Source: Betaproteobacteria bacterium
Lineage (GTDB): Bacteria; Pseudomonadota; Gammaproteobacteria; Burkholderiales; SG8-41
NCBI GenBank assembly: GCA_023266245.1
Contig: JAHFRO010000161.1
Location: 1-5,500, forward strand
Length of the DNA: 5,500 bases
Reading direction: 5' to 3'
Below the pieces are notes generated by a model. That model was not told the DNA's origin. It saw nothing but the letters and a program-made list of their open reading frames with translations, and searched no databases. Of the stretch, positions 1 through 5,500 are shown one piece after another (the stretch's first letter is position 1; the number at the start of each line of letters is the position of its first letter). The position numbers and the translations under genes were made by a program.

Positions 1-580
1 GCGGCGCGAGTTCTACGCCAAGATGGACGCCGCCAACGTGGACCTGAAGGGGTTCACCGACGAGTTCTACTTCCGGCTGTGCGGGGCCAAGCTCAAGCCC
101 GTGCTCGACACCCTGGTCTATCTCCGGCACGAGACCGACGTGTGGTTCGAGATCACCACGCTGCTCATCCCCGGCAAGAACGACTCGAACGAGGAGATGA
201 CCGCCGAGTGCCAATGGATCATGAAGGAGCTCGGCCCTGACGTGCCGCTGCACTTCACGGCGTTCCACCCGGATTACAAGATGATGGATACGCCGCACAC
301 GCCGGCTTCAACACTCCGCCGCGCGCGTGAGATCGGGCTCGGCGAAGGCCTGCGCTACGTCTACACCGGCAACGTGCACGACGCCGAGGGCGGCACGACC
401 TATTGTCCCTCGTGCCGCGCGCCGCTCATCGTGCGCGACTGGTACCGCATCGACGACTACCGCGTGACTCCCGACGGCCACTGCCCCGGCTGCGGCGCCG
501 CCGTCCCCGGCCGCTACGAGCGGTTCAAGTCCGCCTTCGGCCCGCGGCGCGTTCCGGTAGCGATCCACACCCCCGTCTGA
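1..580 (+). CDS. amrS: AmmeMemoRadiSam system radical SAM enzyme, C-terminal part (5' truncated by window)
   Basis: The reading frame is open from base 2 and ends at TGA 578-580, giving 192 visible residues. The visible text matches the C-terminal half of the AmmeMemoRadiSam radical SAM enzymes, relatives of pyruvate-formate-lyase activating enzyme: MDAANVDLKGF near the beginning, then HETDVWFEITTLLIPGKND, VPLHFTAFHPDYKM and LRYVYTGNVHD. A zinc-ribbon-like tail follows, with cysteine pairs CPSC (codons at 404 and 413) and CPGC (482 and 491). The CX3CX2C cluster motif that binds the [4Fe-4S] cluster and SAM should lie upstream of base 1 and cannot be checked. The ATG at 23 is an internal methionine, because family homology (REFYAK) continues upstream of it. 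In other genomes this enzyme is associated with AMMECR1 and Memo proteins; neither is in the window. Its substrate is not evident from sequence. The family call is confident; catalytic competence is untested here. Confidence 0.9.
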   Translation, partial: RREFYAKMDAANVDLKGFTDEFYFRLCGAKLKPVLDTLVYLRHETDVWFEITTLLIPGKNDSNEEMTAECQWIMKELGPDVPLHFTAFHPDYKMMDTPHTPASTLRRAREIGLGEGLRYVYTGNVHDAEGGTTYCPSCRAPLIVRDWYRIDDYRVTPDGHCPGCGAAVPGRYERFKSAFGPRRVPVAIHTPV

Positions 581-586
581 GTACTG

Positions 587-625
587 GCGCCGCGCCGGCG
601 CGAACGGAGCGCCTACCCGCGCCGG
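587..625 (+). other. GC-rich inverted repeats after amrS, possible weak terminator or promoter-overlapping hairpin
   Basis: Two mutually exclusive stems can be read. GCGCCG (587-592) pairs with CGGCGC (596-601) around a 3-base loop. CCGGCGCG (595-602) pairs perfectly over 8 bases with CGCGCCGG (618-625) around a 15-base loop. CGCGCCGG is also present at 591-598 as a direct copy of the right arm. The 8-base stem starts 15 bases after the amrS stop and ends on the base before the TATAAT box. There is no T-tract after either stem, so a classical intrinsic terminator is not supported. The element could still slow or end amrS transcription, or affect access to the mfd promoter. In DNA this GC-rich, CpG-rich self-complementarity can also arise by chance. 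Confidence 0.4.
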
Positions 626-631
626 TATAAT
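626..631 (+). promoter_or_regulatory. Probable -10 box of the mfd promoter (TATAAT)
   Basis: A perfect sigma-70 -10 hexamer lies 28 bases before the mfd ATG in otherwise very GC-rich DNA. This would place a transcription start near 638 and leave a short leader of about 20 bases. The -35 region at the usual 17-base spacing (603-608, AACGGA) does not match TTGACA, and there is no TG extended -10, so the promoter is called on the -10 alone. No convincing Shine-Dalgarno sequence precedes the ATG; AAAG at 647-650 region is the nearest purine run. Confidence 0.55.
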
Positions 632-659
632 TACGCCTGTTACTCAAAGACTTTCCTCG

Positions 660-3600
660 ATGCTGGACATTCAACCGCCGGCACCGGGGCAGCGCGTACG
701 TACGTTGCCCTACCACGGCTCGAGCGACGCACTGGCGCTCGCCGGGTTGGCGCGCACGCGGCGCCCGCTCGCCATCATCACCGCCACCGCCTCCGACGCG
801 CAGCGGTTACTCGAAGAGCTGCCGTTCTTCGACAAAGACCTCAAGGTCCACCTCTTTCCCGACTGGGAGACTCTGCCGTACGACCAGCTCTCGCCGCACC
901 ACGACCTCGTGTCCGAGCGGCTCGCCACGCTCTACCAGCTAACGCACCGGACTATGGACGTGGCGATCGTGCCGGTCACCACCGCGCTCTACCGCCTCGC
1001 GCCGGTGGAGTACCTCGCGGCGCGCTCGTTCTTTTTCAAGCAGGGCGAGCAGCTCGCGCCCGGGGAACTGCGGCGGCAGCTCACGCTCGCCGGTTACGCC
1101 CATGTCACGCAGGTGGTCGCGTCCGGCGAGTACTGCTTTCGCGGCGGACTGATCGATCTGTTCCCGATGGGCAGCACGCTGCCCTACCGCATCGAGCTCG
1201 ACGATGACGTTGTCGAGAGCATCCGCAGCTTCGACGTGGACACCCAGCGCTCGATCTACAAGGTGAACGAGGTGCGCCTGCTGCCGGCGCGCGAGTTCCC
1301 GCTGGATGAGGAAGGCCAGACGCGCTTCCGCCGCAATTTCCGAGAGAAATTCGAGGGCGACCCCTCGCGCAGCCGCGTCTACAAGGACGTGAGCAAAGGG
1401 GTGCCCTCACCCGGCATCGAGTATTACCTGCCGCTCTTTTTCGAGCGCACCGCGCTGATCACCGACTATCTCCCGCAGGACACCTTAATTTCTGTCCAGG
1501 ACGAGCTCCAACCGGCGATCGAACAATTCTGGACCGACACGCACGCGCGTTATGCGATGCTGCGCGGCGACCGCGGCAATCCGGCGCTGCCGCCGCACGA
1601 GCTGTTCCTCACTACCGACGAATTCTTCGGCGCTATCAAGCCCTATGCGCGGATCGAGATCCGCGCTGTCATGAGTCACGGGTCACTGGTCACGAGTCAA
1701 GAAGCAGTATCTGCCCAACAAGAGACTCGCGACTCGCGACTCGGGACTGACAGACTGCAAGCGGTGGAACGCGCGACCGCACCACTGCCGCCGCTCGCTG
1801 TTGAGCGCCGCGCGGAGAATCCGCTGCACCGCCTGCGCGCCTTCGTTGACGCCTTCCCAGGGCGGGTGCTGGTGCTGGCCGAGGGACCCGGTCGGCGCGA
1901 GACCCTCCTCGAGTACTTTGACGAGCACGGCCTGAAACCCGCGCCCGCCGCCGGTTTCGCCGAATTCGCCGCGGGGAGCGAACGGCTGATGCTGGGCGTA
2001 GGCCCCCTGCACGCCGGATTCATCCTCGCCGCCGGGAATCTCGCCGTCATCACCGAGAACGAGCTCTACGCACAGCAGGCGCGCCTGCGCGCGCGGCGCG
2101 ACGGCGCCCGCCGCGTTTCCACCGAGGGCATGTTGCGCGACCTCTCGGAGGTGAAGCTCGGCGACCCGGTGGTGCACGAGCAGCACGGCATCAGCCGCTA
2201 CCGCGGTCTCGTTACCCTAAACCTCGGCGAAGGCGAGACCGAGTTCCTGACGCTGGAGTACGCCGGCGGCGACAAGCTCTACGTGCCGGTGTCGAGCCTG
2301 CATCTCGTCGCGCGCTACAGCGGTGCGCCGGTGGAGGCCGCGCCCCTGCACACCCTGGGCAGCGGCCAGTGGGAAAAAGCGCGCAGGAAGGCGGCGGCGC
2401 AGGCGCGCGACACCGCGGCGGAATTGCTCAACCTCTACGCCCAGCGCGCTACTCGCCAGGGCTACGCCTTCAAGCTGCGGAGCCACGATTACGAGGCGTT
2501 CCGCGAGGGTTTCCCCTTCGAGGAAACGCCGGACCAGGCGGCGGCGGTCCACACCGTGCTGGAGGACCTCAAGAACGGAAAACCGATGGACCGCCTCATC
2601 TGCGGAGATGTCGGCTTCGGGAAAACGGAGGTGGCGCTGAGAGCGGCTTTCGTCGCGGTGGCCGACGGCAAGCAGGTTGCGGTGCTGGTGCCGACCACGC
2701 TGCTCGCCGAGCAGCACTTCAACACCTTCTCCGATCGCTTCGCCGACTGGCCGGTGAAAATCGCCGAGCTCTCGCGCTTCCGCACCGGCAAGCAGCTCAC
2801 CGAGGCGCTCGCGGGGCTGGCGGAGGGGCACATCGACATTGCGATCGGCACCCACAAGCTGCTGAGCCGAGACGTCAAGTTCAAAAACCTCGGGCTCGTC
2901 ATCGTGGACGAGGAGCACCGCTTCGGCGTGCGCCAGAAGGAACGCCTCAAGGCGCTGCGCGCGGAAGTGGACGTGCTCACCCTCACCGCCACGCCCATCC
3001 CGCGCACGCTCGCCATGGCGCTGGAGGGACTGCGCGATTTCTCGGTGATCGCCACCGCACCCGAGCGCCGGCTCGCCATCAAGACCTTCGTCTCGCGCCA
3101 CAGCCGGGCTCTGATCCGCGAGGCGGCGCTGCGCGAGCTCAAGCGCGGCGGGCAGATCTACTTCCTGCACAACGACATCGACACCATCCGCCATGCCGAG
3201 GAAGCGCTGGTGAAGCTCCTGCCCGAAGCGCGCATCCGCGTCGCGCACGGGAGTATGCGCGAGCGCGAGCTCGAGCACGTGATGCGCGACTTCTACCAGC
3301 AGCGCTTCAACCTGCTGCTGTGCACCACCATCATCGAGACCGGCATCGACGTGCCCACCGCCAACACCATGATCATCAATCGCGCCGACAAATTTGGTCT
3401 GGCCCAACTGCACCAGCTGCGCGGGCGCGTCGGCCGCTCGCACCACCAGGCCTACGCCTACCTCCTGCTGCCCGACGAAGGCCCGATCACCGCGCAGGCG
3501 AAAAAGCGCCTGGAAGCGATCCAGATGATGGAGGAGCTGGGCTCCGGTTTCTTCCTCGCCATGCACGATCTGGAGATCCGCGGCGCGGGCGAAGTGCTGG

Positions 3601-4151
3601 GCGACGCGCAGAGCGGCGAGATGCAGGAAGTCGGCTTCAACCTCTACTGCGCGATGCTGGACGCGGCGGTAAAGTCGCTCAAGCAGGGAAGAGAACCCGA
3701 TCTCGCCGCGCCGCTCGGCGTCACCACCGAGATCAACCTGCACATGCCGGCGCTGCTGCCCGCGGACTACGCGAGCGACGTGCACGAGCGGCTGGTGCTC
3801 TACAAGCGGCTCGCCAACTGCGAATCAGAGGACGAACTGAATGCGCTGCGCGAGGAGCTGGTGGACCGCTTCGGGCCGCTGCCCGAGCCCGCACGCTCGC
3901 TGATCGAAAGCCACCGGCTGCGCATCCTCGGCAAGCCGCTCGGTATCGCACGCATAGACGCGACCGACTCGGCGATCCAGCTCCAGTTCGTGGCGAAGCC
4001 CCCGATCGAGCCGAACAAAGTGTTAAAGCTGGTGCAGACGCGGCGCAACTACCGCCTCGCCGGCCAGGACCGGCTGCGCATCGAAGCCGACCTGCCCGAC
4101 GTCAAAAGCCGCGTGGCGGCGATCCGCGAAGCGTTCAGTGAATTGTCGTAG
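660..4151 (+). CDS. mfd: Transcription-repair coupling factor Mfd (TRCF, DNA translocase)
   Basis: Mfd recognises RNA polymerase stalled at DNA lesions, pushes it off the template by ATP-driven translocation, and recruits UvrA for nucleotide excision repair in the cytoplasm. The 1163-residue product runs the full family length (E. coli Mfd is 1148). Visible in order: the UvrB-like, UvrA-recruiting N-terminal module with DWETLPYD (from D68), the LFPMGSTLPYRIE stretch and R177/R189/R197; GIEYYLPLFF; a variable linker; the CarD-like RNA-polymerase-interacting domain beginning about L500 (LGDPVVHEQHG) and continuing through KLYVPVSSLHL (539 on); the RecG-like motor with Walker A GDVGFGKTE (649-657), DEEH (750-753), TATP (776-779), TTIIETGID (889-897) and QLRGRVGR (919-926); and the C-terminal regulatory domain from about residue 1020. 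All motor motifs are intact. ATG 660 is chosen because the protein matches the family from its first residues and a -10 box lies just upstream. The oddity is a low-complexity insertion at about residues 338-368, described separately. Confidence 0.97.
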   Translation: MLDIQPPAPGQRVRTLPYHGSSDALALAGLARTRRPLAIITATASDAQRLLEELPFFDKDLKVHLFPDWETLPYDQLSPHHDLVSERLATLYQLTHRTMDVAIVPVTTALYRLAPVEYLAARSFFFKQGEQLAPGELRRQLTLAGYAHVTQVVASGEYCFRGGLIDLFPMGSTLPYRIELDDDVVESIRSFDVDTQRSIYKVNEVRLLPAREFPLDEEGQTRFRRNFREKFEGDPSRSRVYKDVSKGVPSPGIEYYLPLFFERTALITDYLPQDTLISVQDELQPAIEQFWTDTHARYAMLRGDRGNPALPPHELFLTTDEFFGAIKPYARIEIRAVMSHGSLVTSQEAVSAQQETRDSRLGTDRLQAVERATAPLPPLAVERRAENPLHRLRAFVDAFPGRVLVLAEGPGRRETLLEYFDEHGLKPAPAAGFAEFAAGSERLMLGVGPLHAGFILAAGNLAVITENELYAQQARLRARRDGARRVSTEGMLRDLSEVKLGDPVVHEQHGISRYRGLVTLNLGEGETEFLTLEYAGGDKLYVPVSSLHLVARYSGAPVEAAPLHTLGSGQWEKARRKAAAQARDTAAELLNLYAQRATRQGYAFKLRSHDYEAFREGFPFEETPDQAAAVHTVLEDLKNGKPMDRLICGDVGFGKTEVALRAAFVAVADGKQVAVLVPTTLLAEQHFNTFSDRFADWPVKIAELSRFRTGKQLTEALAGLAEGHIDIAIGTHKLLSRDVKFKNLGLVIVDEEHRFGVRQKERLKALRAEVDVLTLTATPIPRTLAMALEGLRDFSVIATAPERRLAIKTFVSRHSRALIREAALRELKRGGQIYFLHNDIDTIRHAEEALVKLLPEARIRVAHGSMRERELEHVMRDFYQQRFNLLLCTTIIETGIDVPTANTMIINRADKFGLAQLHQLRGRVGRSHHQAYAYLLLPDEGPITAQAKKRLEAIQMMEELGSGFFLAMHDLEIRGAGEVLGDAQSGEMQEVGFNLYCAMLDAAVKSLKQGREPDLAAPLGVTTEINLHMPALLPADYASDVHERLVLYKRLANCESEDELNALREELVDRFGPLPEPARSLIESHRLRILGKPLGIARIDATDSAIQLQFVAKPPIEPNKVLKLVQTRRNYRLAGQDRLRIEADLPDVKSRVAAIREAFSELS
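1673..1751 (+). repeat. Inverted heptad-repeat element embedded in frame in mfd
   Basis: The left arm has GTC exactly every seven bases (1675, 1682, 1689, 1696), forming units GTCACGG, GTCACTG, GTCACGA and GTCAAGA. The right arm has GAC exactly every seven bases (1724, 1731, 1738, 1745), forming GACTCGC, GACTCGC, GACTCGG and GACTGAC. The arms are inverted relative to each other: 1675-1698 pairs with 1724-1747 at 18 of 24 positions by Watson-Crick rules plus two G-T wobbles, around a 25-base loop (1699-1723, 11 of 25 G/C). Inside the loop a smaller hairpin GCAG-TAT-CTGC (1704-1714) is present. The element keeps the mfd frame without stops and encodes a polar low-complexity stretch. It resembles heptamer-based palindromic repeats found between genes in some Proteobacteria (recalled, not checked), here captured by a gene. 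Confidence 0.75.
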
Positions 4152-4175
4152 GGAATCCTGGTCTGGTCGCTCGGC

Positions 4176-4181
4176 TATAAT
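4176..4181 (+). promoter_or_regulatory. Probable -10 box for the DUF1015 gene (TATAAT)
   Basis: A second perfect TATAAT lies in the 67-base gap after mfd, 37 bases before the chosen ATG. As in the amrS-mfd gap, it is followed within a few bases by CGC. No -35 match is seen at 16-18 base spacing (the region reads GGAATCC). A run of five T follows at 4191-4195, but no stable stem precedes it, so it is not called as an mfd terminator. The box also supports starting the downstream protein at 4219 rather than at the ATG at 4138, which lies upstream of the promoter and inside mfd. Confidence 0.55.
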
Positions 4182-4218
4182 CGCGCTTCCTTTTTGCAAG
4201 GCCGTCCGCGAACCCGAC

Positions 4219-5463
4219 ATGCACCTGATCCGACCTTTTGCCGGCCTGCGCCCGGCTTCCGGCCGTGCCGCCGAAGTCATCGCCCCCCCCTACGATGTGC
4301 TGTCCACCGACGAAGCACGCACGCGAGCCGCCGGCAAGCCATGGACCTTCCTGCACATCTCCAAGCCGGAGATCGACCTGCCGGTGGTGGGAACCAATTC
4401 CTACGCGCCTCAAGTCTATGCCAAGGCAGCGGAAAAACTGAGTCTCATGTTGCGCGAAGGCATCCTCACCCGTGACCCGGCGCGCTGCTACTACGTTTAC
4501 CGCCTGATTATGGACAGGCACACGCAGACCGGCCTGGTGGCGGCGGCCTCGCTGGCGGACTACGAGAGCAACCGCATCCGCAAACACGAGCACACGCAAA
4601 CGGACAAGGAAAACGACCGTGTGCGCCAGATTGACGCACTGAATGCCCAGACCGGACCGGTGATGGTCGCTTATCCGAGCGCGTTGGAGATAGACGACAT
4701 CCTGGCCCGCTGCTCGGCCGGCGCGCCCGACGCTGACGCTACCGCCGACGATGGCGTCCGCCACTCCCTATGGGTGGTGCGCGACGCCGAAATCCAGGGG
4801 CGACTGACCCGAGCCTTTGATGCCATGCCCGCCCTTTACATCGCCGATGGCCACCACCGCACGGCGGCGGCCTCGCGCGTCGCCGCTGCGCGCCGCACTG
4901 CCAACCCGCACCACACCGGAGAGGAAAACTACAACTACTTCCTGGCAGTGATCTTCCCTCACCACCAGATGCAGATTCTCGCCTATAACCGCGTCGTCGC
5001 CGACTTGAACGGCATGGACGCCGGGACTTTCCTTACGCGTGTGCGGGAAAACTTTTCCGTGGAAAACAGCCCCGCGCCGGTGAAGCCGGCCAAGCCGGCC
5101 GAATTCGGGCTGTATCTCGGCGGCCAGTGGTATCGGCTGGCGATCCGCCATGAGCTGATTCCCGCCAACGACCCCGTGGCTCGCCTTGACGTGAGGCTGC
5201 TGTCCGACCACCTGCTCGGGCCCGTTCTGGGCATCAAGGATCTGCGCCGGGACAAACGCATCGATTACGTCGGCGGCATCCGCGGCCTCGCGGAACTGGA
5301 GAAGCGCGTAGACAGCGGCGAGATGACTGCCGCCTTCGCCCTCTATCCCACGCGCATGGAGGACTTGATGGCCGTTGCCGAAGCGGGAAACGTCATGCCG
5401 ACGAAGTCCACCTGGTTCGAACCCAAGCTGGCGGACGGGCTGGTGTCGCACGTACTGGATTGA
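4219..5463 (+). CDS. DUF1015 family protein of unknown function
   Basis: The 414-residue product is a complete member of the DUF1015 (COG4198-type) family. Recognisable landmarks are the N-terminal IRPFAGLRP and APPYDVL (A22-L28); KHEHTQTDKENDR with E124-H125-T126; DALNAQTGPV (139-148); YIADGHHRTAAA with D210-GHHR-T215; EENYNYF (235-241) followed by the hydrophobic LAVIFPHHQMQIL strand and YNRVVADLNG; and the C-terminal LLSDHLLGPVLGI, DKRIDYVGGIRG, ALYPT and STWFEPKL (397-404). No signal peptide or membrane segment is seen, so a cytoplasmic location is inferred. The ATG at 4219 is preferred because family homology starts there; the frame is open to ATG 4138, but those 27 extra residues overlap mfd and look unlike the family. 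No good Shine-Dalgarno is visible. The biochemical role is not established from sequence. The DGHHR box is reminiscent of ParB/sulfiredoxin/SerK-type proteins, a link that is inference only. Confidence 0.92.
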   Translation: MHLIRPFAGLRPASGRAAEVIAPPYDVLSTDEARTRAAGKPWTFLHISKPEIDLPVVGTNSYAPQVYAKAAEKLSLMLREGILTRDPARCYYVYRLIMDRHTQTGLVAAASLADYESNRIRKHEHTQTDKENDRVRQIDALNAQTGPVMVAYPSALEIDDILARCSAGAPDADATADDGVRHSLWVVRDAEIQGRLTRAFDAMPALYIADGHHRTAAASRVAAARRTANPHHTGEENYNYFLAVIFPHHQMQILAYNRVVADLNGMDAGTFLTRVRENFSVENSPAPVKPAKPAEFGLYLGGQWYRLAIRHELIPANDPVARLDVRLLSDHLLGPVLGIKDLRRDKRIDYVGGIRGLAELEKRVDSGEMTAAFALYPTRMEDLMAVAEAGNVMPTKSTWFEPKLADGLVSHVLD

Positions 5464-5500
5464 GGCGACCCACGCCATCAACCACGCCGGCCTCGACGGC

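Noticed and set aside
1673..1751. Heptad arrays as a CRISPR or protein tandem repeat
   Set aside because: The units are 7 bases long without spacers and the arms are inverted. Seven is not a multiple of three, so the periodicity acts at DNA level rather than as a peptide repeat.
2217..3785. Long open frame on the - strand (522 codons) opposite mfd
   Set aside because: It lies wholly antisense to the strongly conserved Mfd motor region. Its translation shows no family motif, and long antisense frames are expected from GC-rich codon bias.
2369..4141. Long + strand frame (590 codons) overlapping mfd
   Set aside because: It is out of frame with mfd over its helicase motifs, and its product is an Arg/Ala/Pro/Gly-rich low-complexity string typical of a shadow frame.
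4128..4195. Rho-independent terminator after mfd (GAAGCG with CGCTTC then CTTTTT)
   Set aside because: The stem is only six bases with a loop of about 50 bases, and it starts inside the coding sequence; not a credible terminator.
4138..4218. 27-codon N-terminal extension of the DUF1015 protein
   Set aside because: It would begin inside mfd, upstream of the TATAAT box, and family homology begins only at the ATG at 4219.
5464..5500. Start of a further gene in the last 37 bases
   Set aside because: One frame reads ATHAINHAGLDG, which looks plausible as protein, but there is no ATG, ribosome binding site or family match in so short a stretch.

Overview
The window is a dense, GC-rich bacterial chromosomal stretch with three genes, all on the + strand and separated by short gaps of 79 and 67 bases. 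The Mfd protein is closely proteobacterial in sequence. Together with two GC-flanked TATAAT promoter boxes this suggests a Betaproteobacterium or a related gammaproteobacterial lineage, perhaps uncultivated; that placement is inference from protein style, not a search result.

Layout: (1) bases 1-580 hold the 3' part of a radical SAM enzyme of the AmmeMemoRadiSam system (amrS), whose N-terminal half, with the [4Fe-4S] cysteine motif, lies upstream of the window. (2) Bases 581-659 hold GC-rich inverted repeats followed directly by a consensus -10 box. (3) Bases 660-4151 encode a full-length transcription-repair coupling factor (mfd, 1163 aa) with all helicase and RNA-polymerase-binding motifs. 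(4) Bases 4152-4218 hold a second consensus -10 box. (5) Bases 4219-5463 encode a complete DUF1015-family protein of 414 aa. (6) The last 37 bases hold nothing that can be assigned.

The genes do not form an obvious pathway. Mfd couples stalled RNA polymerase to nucleotide excision repair, AmrS belongs to a widely conserved radical SAM/AMMECR1/Memo module, and DUF1015 is of unknown function. A promoter-like box before both mfd and the DUF1015 gene suggests each can be transcribed on its own, although readthrough is possible because no convincing U-tract terminator lies between them.

The most unusual feature is inside mfd: at about 1673-1751 the gene carries an in-frame element made of two inverted arrays of 7-base repeats (GTCACGN-type on the left, GACTCGN-type on the right) around a 25-base AT-richer loop. 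It resembles an intergenic palindromic repeat that has been captured by a coding sequence, and it adds about 30 low-complexity residues to a variable linker of Mfd. I see no clear evidence of a wholly new multi-gene system.
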